Origin: Diphasiastrum complanatum
Lineage: Eukaryota > Streptophyta > Lycopodiopsida > Lycopodiales > Lycopodiaceae
Direction of reading: 5' to 3'
NCBI GenBank assembly: GCA_029204225.1
Contig: CM055092.1
Coordinates: forward strand, 27,508,320 to 27,572,319
DNA: 64,000 nucleotides
Shown here: positions 1 to 11,603 of the stretch, piece after piece
How the letters are laid out: each line of letters starts with the position of its first letter
Numbering within the stretch: the stretch's first letter is position 1
Made by a program: the position numbers and the translations under genes
Notes under the pieces: generated by a model
The model's input: the letters and a program-made list of their open reading frames with translations, nothing else
Told to the model about the DNA's origin: nothing
The model's database searches: none

Positions 1-352
1 AAGTTAGCAAGCTTCTATTAGTGAGTGAAGATAGACGAAACTATATTTTCAAGATTTTATTTTCAATGGATTAGCATTGATTAGTATCACCAAATACTCC
101 ACCAGTCTTTGGTGTTATGCAATCGAAACCTTTCAAAAACATCTTGATCTTTTTTATGTCAACAACCAATGTTTGGATTGAATTAGGCAGATGAAGTCTG
201 TTATGATGTCAGATTCATTTTTAAGTGTATTGTAAGAAAACTAAATTCAGCATCTGATGCCCTGAGTAAACTCTACACTAGAGGTAGATCTGACAAACAT
301 TTCCAGATCCAAGCAAATACAGTAGGATTGTATGAACATTTCAGACTAGTAC

Positions 353-2821
353 CTTTCCTCGTTGAGCTTTTCTATCTTCACGAACTTTTTTCATTTTTGC
401 CAGCTGCACACTGGCCCAATTCATCTTGAAATAAGAGGGATCCGAATATCTCTTTAAACATGCCCCAGTACCTCCATTATCAAACCTGAGGTCCAATAAG
501 AATAAGTTTGACGAGTGAGCTTTGCAACTATAATAAGAGTTTCACTCAGCTAGGTTCAAAGGAGTAGTATCATTATTGTTAAAAGATTCTTAGAAAGTCC
601 GGTCTACATCCCAAATTCCAAAGTAGAAATATACCTATCCAAGAGCAAAAGTCTTGGAGGACCTCTGCACTCCTGATAATAGTTTTGTATAAATTTGGGT
701 AAATCTCCCTCTGAACAATGATTTTGATAATTCGGAATGCTCGCATGCCACTCAAAAACTACAAGATCATGAAAATACACATTATTGGCCTTGTCAGAAA
801 TTCTGCAGATCAAGCTCAACAATTTAAAGTACATGTACCAAATCATGTTGCTTTGGAAATCCAGCAAAATTTGAAATTTTTAAACATGGAATGACTCTTC
901 ATCACTCAATTACATTCTATAGAGGCTGCTGTCTGATGTATAAATTAGGGCAGATTTGCCTTACTAACAAGCTTCAAAGCCATCTGTCTACCCATTTTTT
1001 CTGATGATTTCCCTTCACGAGATGGAATGAATGGGAATGGAGGACATTTCAGGTAGACATCCACTACCTGTTGAGTATGCGAAACGAAGTTGATTAGTTT
1101 CAGATAGGGCAAACTTTTCAGCCAAAGGAAGCACTCTCTCAAGCTGCCGAACCCTCACTTGCAACTCATGACCGCGGGCAGTAGTGGCGGTTACTTGTTC
1201 ATGCAGGTCATGAAACATATCTGCTGCAAACCTGCAAACACATTGAGTATAAGCTTCGTTCAAGTTTCATGGGAACCTGACTTGTACATGTCATTGACAT
1301 TAGGACAGCTAATAGGAAAAACCAAGTTTCTGGAATCTAATGATGAGAGGGCTAACTCATACCTCCATAAGAATGAAGAGGCCCTGGGCAAGACACAGAG
1401 CGGTTCACAATGCGGAATCTGAATAAGTTAAACCTCTTCACCTTAATTTGAAAGTTTTCACGTTAAGTTAAAGTTTTAGTACACCAAGCGGACTGTATGT
1501 GCATTAGACCACTATAAACCATCATTGGTAGCACGTCAAAGTGACTCCTAATTAGTTGCTGTTGTTGACTCCTAATTAGTTGCTGTTGAATGTTCATACT
1601 TCATACTACGCTAAATTATCAAGCTGAATATGTGTTGCAAAAATTTTGCCCAATATATACATCCTGAGAGAGGTTGAAGATTCAATATAAGAGTGCTCTG
1701 GATCTTCAAAAAAGATGGCTATACTTAAACTTCAATTTCCATCCATGAGGCCGCCCAAACTCAATCTCCACCATCCAATCTAGTAAGATTTGAGCTGACA
1801 CCTTTCAAAGTCACATATAGAATATTGACCGCGATGTCGTTATAGGTTTAAACTTTGAACGAAGGGATAGTAGCAGCACATATGTTATTTAGCTGAGATT
1901 TCCCTTACGCTTTTGATGCCTTATCATCCATAATTTCATCGTTTAACTGTGATTAGTCAAGAAAAACCAGAAAACGTAGGGGTCTATTCTTATCTAAGAG
2001 CATTCAGACTTTGCAGCATCTTATTCCGTAGTCATGAAAAAATTTGCAAGGGGTGGTTCTGAATTCGTGGGTGACATCCAAGTGAGCGTGCTTAAATGTA
2101 TCGTCCCTTTAAACACCATCGGCCTACTTTATTCTTTCACCAAAATCAGGCGCATCAAAGAGGAACAGCGTGCTCAACTGCTGACCTTTGGCGTTTTAAA
2201 CTCTTACTCGTATCCTTCCAAGTTATGTTGTTTAAGTAGTTCAAAATCAATCGAATGTCGGTCTGCTTTGCTCGACTATTACCGATCAAGCGTTTCTGAA
2301 TTTGTCGCATTAGTTTATGACAGTAATCATGGCTTATAAGAGCTCGTTTTAGCAACGGACATATATCACTATTAGCGCTCGCAGCGTCAAAAGAAAGCAG
2401 ACACAAGCTTCGACTTCAAAACAAAACCTTCAAACGATCCTCCGATAAGTGTGTGTTAAAAGACATCCTTTGCTCTACTTGAGGTCAGGGAGTTACATTC
2501 CAATCACTCACACAAATGAGGACATAAAAGAAAAGAACGAGATTTTAAACCAAAGGAATCATATACGAGGGATTATCCGACGTAAATGAGAAAAGCAAGT
2601 TTAAAGCTTGCGAAACATCAGCCTATAGCAATTCAATATCCAATGGCGGAGGGTATGAGGACCTACTCCGCCAGGTTGCCTAGCTGCCGCACAACGCCGA
2701 CAAGGCCAACCATGGCCACACCTTCGAGCATCGCTTCCGAATCATGCTTTGGTGCTGCGCTAAAGAGCTCCCTATTAGCAAGTTTGTACTCATTATGAAG
2801 CTCATACCTCACCAGAGGCAT
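353..2821 (-). CDS. SCAR: SCAR/WAVE family protein, N-terminal four exons (3' end outside window)
   Basis: Seen: four exons join in frame on the minus strand with GT-AG introns: 2821-2667, 1231-1068, 758-635 and 485-353, giving 192 codons. The start [12 protein letters not shown], then [13 protein letters not shown] and [14 protein letters not shown], then [20 protein letters not shown], then [16 protein letters not shown], reproduces the order of the SCAR homology domain of plant SCAR proteins. Introns are 1435, 309 and 149 bp; the next donor (GTACTA) follows base 353. Family knowledge: SCAR/WAVE proteins, in a complex with ABI, BRK1, NAP and SRA, activate ARP2/3 to nucleate branched actin at the cell cortex. 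The basic tail at the end of exon 4 ([15 protein letters not shown]) fits the region after the domain. The C-terminal WH2/VCA segment should lie left of base 1. The start is chosen because MPL is the usual SCAR N-terminus. No break is visible, so it may be functional. Confidence 0.93.
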
Positions 2822-3600
2822 GACTGCTTCTTCACTTAATTGTAACCACTTTCAGATGAGCTTGTCTTCCAGGAGGCAAGAAACAGCCGCATGTCTTCCA
2901 GTGCAACCTTTTGCAAAAGAAAACGGCCTCGCCAGTTTGCATAAATTACATCTTCCTTTTCCACAACGTGTTATTTCGCCATGAAAGATGATCCAACGTC
3001 TCAGTTTTAAACCAGACAAAAAAGTGCTCCGACGTATGCAAGACGCACTATCGTTTCCTGCTAGATAGACGTAGAAACGCAAGTCAAACAATAAGATCTT
3101 AGATAACTAAAGCCAAGAAAATAAGAAATAAAGGAAAACAAATCAGTTAATATAGAAGCATACACTGTCAGTGTCTGTTATAAAAGGAAAATCAAAACAG
3201 TCAGGCCTCGTTCTTTGCAGTTTGTCCGAAAATCCAAGCTGAATATAAGCCTCTCGATCTGCAGAGCGAGAAAGTCGAGACTCGAAACTATTGTTTATTA
3301 TATAACTGCCGGCCAAGGCTGACCTCAACATCCCGGTTGATGAATTTTCCGCATTTCGATAAACTCTGAAACATATTGTACGTAGATTCACCTGCCTAGT
3401 CGCAGCTGAGCTCACAAATCCTTCACAAACTGGACTTTACCTGCAAACACTGTTCCGATCAATTCAAACTTCATCGTCATCTTCATCCTGCACACAAACA
3501 GCATCATTATTTGGATCGATTGAAGCTTCTCAATATCCTTATGATTATCACGCATCTCGCAGCTCTACAGAATTCAGATCATGAAACTGTTTTGGATCGT
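2822..3600 (-). promoter_or_regulatory. Presumed 5' UTR and proximal promoter of the SCAR gene
   Basis: This is the stretch directly upstream of the SCAR start codon. It contains short open frames (for example 2852-3091 and 3143-3415 on the minus strand) with no recognisable domain, and no transposon feature that I can name. I infer a leader and promoter only from position. No TATA box can be assigned with confidence. Confidence 0.35.
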
Positions 3601-6600
3601 GAATTCCGATTGCATCAGAGTGAGGAGTCTGTTTTGGATGGATCGAGAAACTTCACACATAAATTACAGTGCAGGTGAAACGCGCAGTGCAGGCCAGCTC
3701 CTTTCACGTGACGGCTCATGGATGCCTTCAAGGCTGACGCGCTCTTTCAAACTTCATGGCCAATTTTTTCACGACCCCCATTTTGGCGTCTCTCTATTCA
3801 GGTCCTACCATAATTTAACCATGGCCCAGGGCCCATGGAGGCCCTTGGATCTAATAATATATAGACTACATACAAAAGGAAGAAGAAAGAGTGATGAATT
3901 CCAAGCTTTATAAACACCAAGTCTTGTTACCGACTTTTCCACCATTAAAACATGGTAGATCGTTCGTTGAATCGGGTGTAATAGTCGCTGAGAAGATCAT
4001 TTCCAAGTGTACACGATGACCAACGAGACTCCTTTTTGCAGTTGAAATCGGTCTACAAGTCCCAATACTGTATTATGAGTCGTATTCTCTCCTATCAATT
4101 TTGGTGATAACTCTCTTCCTATCAATTTTAGTGATAACGAGCATAATGTCCTTGTGTAGATTTCTTTGTGAACATGGAAATTCACAATATGCCAAAAACA
4201 CATAGGTGAGGTCACTTTTAGATTTCATAATTTAATGTGGAGTTCCATACTTCGGCTTCTAGCGAATAGGCACATGATGACTAGTGCTCATAATTTTATG
4301 GGGCATTTCAAACTTCAAACTTTTTAATCTTTTTTAACAAAACGGTGAATCTTTCAAGTAAATCATTTCTCACAATACTTCATAGGGATGATTTTTTTTT
4401 TTTGTGCAATTTTCTTTGTTTGAAAATTGAGGATGTAATTGTTGCTTTATCACTAGTTCACTGGGACTTCACATATACAGTAACTCCCTCTGAACAATTT
4501 AAATAGTAACTCCCTTCATTCTAGCTCACCTATTATTTTGGGATGTCACATTGTTTTTGTTTTTTTATCTGGTAGTTTTCTTATGGTCATGTGTTGCTAC
4601 TTTTTAAGGCATAGGTGCACTTCCTATTCTTTTCTTCACATATCCATGATTGACATGTCTCTAGCAGCATATGTCTCCATGACACATGTCTTGGGGGGCA
4701 TATGGAGCTGTGACACATTGCCTCGCAATTTCTAAAGTTTTTTCTTTTTTATTTCTTCTTTTGATGGAACATATTAGTTGTTATGTGCAATGATGGTGTA
4801 TTAAATGTGGTGTTCCTAGATGAGGATTTTGGATCTTGCTATGTTCAATGTTTCATTGTTTTGTGAATTAGTTGGATTTGGAGTTCTTAATGCTCTTCAA
4901 CTACTTATCCTTGCATCATGCATGTTTGATTTAGGTGTCCAATTATGTTTGATAGTATGTAAATTTGTAATTTGTAATCTAATATTTTTTAATATCATGT
5001 TTTTTAAGATTTGCATCTTGATTTGTGGCAACATTGCAAATAGTGTGGTTCGGCTTTGTTGGTTTTGTTGTTTGGATGAAAATTTTTGAGCTTTATGTTG
5101 GTGTTCGTTTAGGTGTAACATTTTTTCCTTTAGTTGTTTTGTTTGTTCATTAGAAGCTAAAGGTCAAACTTTGGTTATAGTATGTTATTGTGTTGGTTTA
5201 TCTAGGTGCAAATTGTAACATTGATGGTTGTTGCAAGTCTCTCTCAGTTGTCTTCTTCAATGGAGCCGATGCTGTTATGCTTGAATATTAGTGATAAAAA
5301 GTTGATATTAGTCATCAAAGTGTGGATGCCAAGAAGAATTGTGTCTAGCATTTGTGGGTTTTTATTTTAGTAGTATATGGTCTCTAAAAGTGGATGTTTT
5401 GTTTTGCTAATTTCGTGTAGTTTGAAGACATCTATTATATTGTTCATTGTTGTTTGGAGTTGGGATTCATTATGGTCTATATGACTTGTTTTTGTGTCAT
5501 TTATGTGGGTTTGGTTGTGTGGGGTAGTAATTTTTATGGTCCTTTGGTTTCTAGTTGTTTATTATTGAAAAATCTTTGTGACTTTGTCTTGTGATGTGTG
5601 AGTCTTGTTCAAAGTGGTTGTTTATTTTGTTTTTAAGATGTCATATGTTTATGTTTAGCTAAATGACACAAGCTGTGTTGCATTGTTTTGGCCTTGTTTG
5701 AAACTTTTTTGTTAATTTGTTGTGGCACATATTGTGTGGGCATTGTATGTAGCCATGCAGCCTACTTTGTATGTAGATAGAATTAATATATTCTCTTGGT
5801 TTAGTAAGTCATCAAGCAATAATGTTGATAAGTTTGAATCTTTAATTGTTGTTTATCTTTAGAGCACTTATAATTAGTTTTGGTCTTTGACATTTACATT
5901 GAATATAAAATAATTCCACGTATGAGAGAGAAAGTCATCAAAATCCTAACCCAAAGGGGTTTTTGTTTGCCCTCACCACTCCCAATGCTAACTATTCCAG
6001 TAAGTAGTACATAATGCTTAACCCAGTACGTTTTTAGAAACCATATTCCCTCCATGTATAAAAGCTACCTTACAGACATAGTAAAGACCACAGTTTTAAA
6101 ATGAAATAAACATCCACAAATGAGCACCAACAACATTTTAGAAATGAAAGAAACTCCAAAATAACTCTTATCCCATCATTTGGTTTGAGAAACAATCAAT
6201 ACCCACCATTTGCATGCTTCACTAGATATAATACCCATTCTTTTGTACTTCATGTCATTGTGGTAAATGCTAAATATGTGAAGGTGTTGAAAGCATTAGA
6301 ACAATCGGTAGGTGAGCTCTTTGCCATTTCAAATTGCTTTCTGTTTTCACTTAGGCAAATATTGTTTTGAAGTTAACATATGCTAATACATAGTCAAAGA
6401 ATTGTTGTTTTTTACGATCTTGAGTTCATTTCAATGATATTAAAAGGCATATGATTTGTCTAACATCTCAACAAAGAAAATGTTTAGAAAATTTATCTTT
6501 TTGAAGTAGATTTTGTACTTGTCACATGTGTTTGATGTCGTTGTGTTGTAGCTAAAAAGAAGTTGCATTTTGAAAAAGAATAGCAAACAACGAAATACAA

Positions 6601-6942
6601 TAGCATAAGCTATGTCTCTACTGAAGATGGAATTGTTATTGCCGAAAAGAGACATGTAATCAAGTACTTGGTAATTACAAGAATTAGATCTTCATTAAAA
6701 TATTTAGAACACTCTAAGACATTCAAGGTGAGCAATAACTAAGAACGATGTCCAAATTGAAATAGTTGACATTTGTTGATATCTTTTAGCTAATTTCGAT
6801 TGCTAATGACAAGGTTGTTCAAGTGAGTCTAAATATAATTCATGTTGAGGAATCATTCTTTTCATAATCATAGATTAAAAAATCATCAGAAAGAACATTG
6901 AATGAGCTTTGTAAAATATTTGAGATCTTTCCATAATGTTAG
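3601..6942. other. Intergenic DNA without a recognisable gene
   Basis: About 3.3 kb, becoming strongly T-rich on the plus strand from about 4300 to 5900. Open frames such as 4820-5089 are cysteine- and leucine-rich by composition only and show no family motif. I see no LTR, primer site or reverse transcriptase remnant here, though an old decayed element could be missed. Confidence 0.5.
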
Positions 6943-7732
<790 letters not shown>

Positions 7733-7736
7733 ATTT

Positions 7737-7754
7737 TGGCGCCGTTGCTAGGGA
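7737..7754 (+). other. Primer binding site, tRNA-Asp type (gypsy P)
   Basis: Reads TGGCGCCGTTGCTAGGGA. Plant tRNA-Asp(GTC) 3' ends are complementary to TGGCGCCGTTGCCGGGGA, so 16 of 18 bases fit. It marks the start of the internal region, 4 bp after the inferred LTR end. This primer choice is typical of Athila-like gypsy elements. Confidence 0.85.
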
Positions 7755-8108
7755 ACGCCAAAATTTCATTTTTCAACATGTATTTGATCCATGCTTGGAT
7801 GTTAGCTTGCATTTAGACATTTTGTCTTCGCATAACAGTGCTAAAATTGCATTTTAGGGTTAATTTGGGAGAGATTTTCTTGATTTGTGGGGATTTTTTG
7901 CTTGAAATCTATTTTGATTGTTGAGAAGGGGAAGCAAGACATATCACCATTCCTAAGATCCATTTGGATTTGAAGAAATCAGAGAAATCAATAAAAATCA
8001 TTCATTTCTACTCTTTTGGTGACAAAAGGGACAAAATCTTCATCAGTGTCTAATAACTTTTTGTGAAACCAACCTTTTCCAACTTGTATATAGTATCATC
8101 ATGATACA

Positions 8109-8881
8109 GTGAAGCTACAATTTGAAGGGCGAAGGTTACTTCCCAGCCAATTTCCAGAAACTGAACAAAAACCACCAAAAAAAGTGAAAAAAAAATACAG
8201 AAAACCAACCTTCGCCTGGTCCACTGTACCTGGATCTGACCCAGATCTATCTATAGCCAGGTTGGCAGAGGTTTATTCCAAAGAGAGAAGGCTAAAGTGA
8301 CCGTTCCACTAGTTGTTGGTAACCTTTTGTAGAAAGTTTAACACCTTTCTACAAGAATATTAGTTCTCTAAGAGGAACCTGCGCCTAAACCTTTGCCAGA
8401 GTCACAGCCAGTCCATCATACTATTTTTGTAATCAATAAGGTAGGGGAATGTTAAGTCAAAGTCAATTGTTATAATAAGTTATTTTTGTCAAAAAAAAAA
8501 TGCTTTTTTTTGCAAAAATAACAGTAGCACTCTTGATCCTTTGTCTGAACCTTCGAAGATTTGTCTGAGGTTTCCAAATATAGTAGGTTATCATTTTTGA
8601 GTCGACGAAGGTTAGATCCATCAAGATTACCCAAAAGGTCTATCTTAATTCTCTCCAAGTTGCAAAAAGTCATTGTTCACCAAAAAAGAACCTTCGCCAA
8701 TTCTACCCTAGTATCATCACTATCAAATATACCTATTGTTAATCAAACGAAGGTTAGTTTTTTCAGATTGGTCAAAAACAGCCAGATAAGTGATTTTTTT
8801 ATCCTAAATAGTACTGAAAGAATCCTCGCTGAGTCAACCTTCGCCAAGGGAACCTTTGACAGTACTATTTTTGAGTTCTAA
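8109..8881 (+). repeat. Leader segment with dispersed GCGAAGGTT / AACCTTCGC motifs
   Basis: The 9-10 base motif GGCGAAGGTT or its complement, allowing a mismatch, occurs about seven times, near 8129, 8210, 8548, 8604, 8690, 8747 and 8839, in both orientations. The same motif clusters in gypsy2 near 60387-60695. The short open frames here (8109-8300 and 8561-8881) show no known domain. The function is unknown; RNA hairpins are one possibility. Confidence 0.7.
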
Positions 8882-9094
8882 TCTATCAGATCTAGCTACT
8901 ATCAAATTTTTTGAAGATTTTGTTATAGTTTGTCATTGATTCTGAGAAATTTATATTTCTAGAGTGTTGATTCCTTGATCAAGAATTTTTTTTGCAAAAT
9001 CAAAATATGATTATTGTCAACTGATAGAGTTTTACAAATCTGATCAGAGATAGGAGTTAATTGAAAAATCCAGATCCAATCTCATTGATCTTCT

Positions 9095-9312
9095 GAAATA
9101 ATTTGGAAGAATATCTTATTCAGATATTGAACATGAGCTACCTGATCCTCCGGTTGTTGTTCCACAAGTTATTATTAGAAGAACAACTCATCTGGAGTTG
9201 CCAAAGTATAATGGGTTATCTGATCCATATAAATTTCTCAAAATCTTTGTTGAATCGTGTGAGATTTATGGCGAAGATTTTCCACAAGATAACGTAAGCT
9301 ATTTCATATGTC
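9095..9312 (+). pseudogene. gypsy gag N-terminal remnant (element P)
   Basis: One plus-strand frame reads ELPDPPVVVPQ, then HLELPKYNGLSDPYKFLK and FVESCEIYGEDFPQDN. This resembles the start of the retrotransposon gag domain, where a 'LPKFxG..DP..FL..F' segment precedes the capsid helices. It then hits a stop and is replaced by LTR sequence at about 9350. Only about 60 codons are left, so it cannot make capsid. Confidence 0.6.
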
Positions 9313-9349
9313 CTTAACTGTAGCGTCACAAGATCGGTCTTACAACCAA

Positions 9350-9510
9350 GATGTAGAGTTAGAATTTGGATCTTCCATTCATGCTGAAATCTGAATTAAA
9401 ACTATCGCTCTCATGGGAACGAACCTACGCGTGACAACTAACTCCGTCTCTATGATGCTAGATTGACTAGATCTTGGATTCAGGTTAGGCAAGGAAAGAA
9501 ACCCACTACA
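9350..9510 (+). repeat. Partial 3' LTR of gypsy element P
   Basis: Matches the terminal part of the gypsy2 LTR (reverse complement of about 59257-59410), including the ATCGCTCTCATGGGAACGAAC block and the end AAGAAACCCACTACA. The U3 half is missing. At 9511 the sequence changes to coding remnants of another element on the minus strand. Confidence 0.75.
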
Positions 9511-9558
9511 CTCTTGGGTGGACCGGTATGGCTCAAACACAGAATTGGTAGTAGATGA
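9511..9558 (-). pseudogene. Downstream tail of gypsy protease fragment, separated by copia B
   Basis: If the B element (9559-24367) is removed, the minus-strand frame that runs through the protease fragment at 24380-24790 continues here (…HDNDSS joined to TTNSVFEPYRST). The GATGA at 9554-9558 is the target-site copy. This shows that B inserted into an already hybrid remnant. Confidence 0.6.
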
Positions 9559-10019
9559 TGTCGGAAATTAGAGAAAATCGAGATTAGCAGTGGAAGCTGT
9601 GAGCATGTGTGGATCGAAAATGCAGTAGTTACCAATAAAATCGAGGTCAAAATGAATCTGGTATTACAATGTGCAAAATAGAACAAACAGTAGTGAAACA
9701 AAAGATGCACTTTGATTGATAGAAACAAAAACAAACTACATGAGCTTGAAGTTAGGCGCAAAACCGTGGGCACTCAAAAACTACAACTACGTTCGTTGAT
9801 CAAAAAAATCTTTACTGAGAAAAATTGAACTTGACTATTTACAGCATAATGCCTGTAGGATGATAGCCTGATCAGACTGCTGACTCCAGTAGATCTTCCT
9901 TGATGATTGAAAGTCAGATGATGAGTACATTGAAAGTTGACATTAATCTACTTGATTAACTACATTTGTCTCGCAGTAGGTAGTCGTCGTGGAATTAGGC
10001 TTGAGCATGAATTCCAACA
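9559..10019 (-). repeat. 3' LTR of copia B
   Basis: Begins (minus strand) TGTTGGAATTCATGCTC after a purine-rich AAGGGGGAG tract and ends CCGACA at 9559. It aligns along most of its length with 23398-24367, apart from the roughly 490-bp insertion there. The flanking GATGA is the target duplication. Confidence 0.88.
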
Positions 10020-10029
10020 CTCCCCCTTA

Positions 10030-11285
10030 ATGTGGATCCTAAAGAATTTTGATCTTCAGATTTAGTAGGTTGTTAAATCTGAGATGATGCTCCTTTGTTA
10101 GAGCCTTGGTGAAATAATCTGTTGCATGTAACTCTGTCTTGTAGTAAACCAAAGAAATTTTCTTGCTTTGCACTTTCTCTTTAGGATAGTGATATCGGAT
10201 TTCGATATGCTTATTTCAGGAGTGGAATCTCAGATTCAGAGATAGTGCAATGGCATTTTGATTGTCATAGTAGAGAGTCGTTGGATGTGACTAGATAATT
10301 TTGATATCTACAAGCAGGTTCCTCAGCCAAATTGCCTCTTTGGTAGCATTTGTGGCAGTTATGTATTCCGATTCTATGGAGGATAATACTATTGAGTTCT
10401 GTTGAAGGCTGTTCCATGAAATTGGGCCTTGATTGAATAAGAATACAAATCCAGAGGTCGATTTTCTTGTGTCAATATCTCTTGCCCAATATGCATTTTT
10501 GTAGTCCTCTAGAATGTTGGCAAATTGGCTGCCTCCATAGAAATACTGAGGTGTTTTGTAGCTTGGACATACTTCATGACTTTCATGGGAGCCTTCCAAT
10601 GGACTGGACTTGGATTTGAAAGAAATTGGCTGAGAGAGTTGATTGAGTAAGCAAGGTCGGGTCAAGTGTAGAGCATAGCATACGTCAATGAACCAATTAT
10701 GGAGTGAAATGGATACTGCTTCATTTCCTCCTTCTCTGACTCGTATTTTGGACATTGCTCCTTTGACAGCTTCAAACCAGGGTCAAGTGGGAAGTAGCTC
10801 GGTTTGCACTCGACCATTCCATATTTCTTCAACACATTGGTGAGGTATCTCTGTTGGCTGATGAAAATCTGCCTGTTGAATCAAATTCAGAAAATCTCAA
10901 TTTTGAGATAATAGTGTGCGCGGGACCCATATCTGTCATCTTGTATTCCTTTACTAGCAAGCATTTGTAATCTTTCAACAAATTTAAATTGTTACTAAAC
11001 AGTAACGTGTCATCAACATAAAGAGTGATGATTATGAAGGAATCTGATACAGACTTGAAATAAACATTTGAGTCTGCCGAGTTTGGGATGAAACCATTCT
11101 CGATTAGAAATGTATTAATCTTCTGAAACCCGGCTCTTGGAGACTATTTCAGGTCGTACAGGGCTTTATGAATTTTGCACACTAGGTGCTCCTTGCCTTT
11201 TAGCTCATATCTTTTTGACTGGGCATGTAGATCTCCTCTTCAATGGTGAAATTGAGGAATTAGTTTGGACGTCCATCTGGTGAAC
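10030..11285 (-). pseudogene. copia B reverse transcriptase and RNase H, decayed
   Basis: The minus strand reads, with stops and frame changes, VHQMDVQT at the left break, then KGKEHLVCKIHKALYDLK, then LYVDDTLLFSNN (the YVDD active site), then FISQQRYLTNVLKKYGM and IIGSLTYAML. It ends in RNase H with ISWNSLQQNSIVLSS and WLRNLLVDIKI. This is the usual copia order. The 5' part of RT is missing: coding starts abruptly at the VHQMDV motif, exactly where the G2 LTR copy ends (11286). It precedes the polypurine tract and 3' LTR of B, so it belongs to B. Confidence 0.85.
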
Positions 11286-11603
11286 TTCAAAATGGACTCT
11301 TCCACTCCTATATATACTTGGAGTGGTGGTCACTTACAAAAAGGCACTATGGGACAAATAGACCACATAGGCTTAACTTGGTACCATGGGACAAACCCCC
11401 AATGGACCATAAACAGCTGAACTAACTTAAGTTGACTTATTCAGACTAGTTTAAGTTTCAATCTTCTAGACTTAGGCTTAGAACTAAACAACTTTAAATC
11501 GTTACAACATGGCGCAAAGGCCTAAACTTGACTGATCCAGTTCTAGGCTTAAGTCTGTATCTTTTTCAAGATGGCTCGAATATTCATAGAATATCAGCCT
11601 ACA
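11286..11603 (-). repeat. Truncated 3' LTR (U3 part) of G2
   Basis: The minus strand starts TGTAGGCTGATATTC, preceded by the purine-rich GACGGAGGGGATAA. It matches 21927-22245 with only a handful of differences, contains the TATATATAGG box, and stops at 11286, about 30 bases past that box. The copia B RT follows with no gap. R and U5 are missing. Confidence 0.8.

Noticed and set aside
4538-5089. Possible small membrane proteins
   Set aside because: Hydrophobic composition follows from T-rich DNA; no conserved motif or gene structure.
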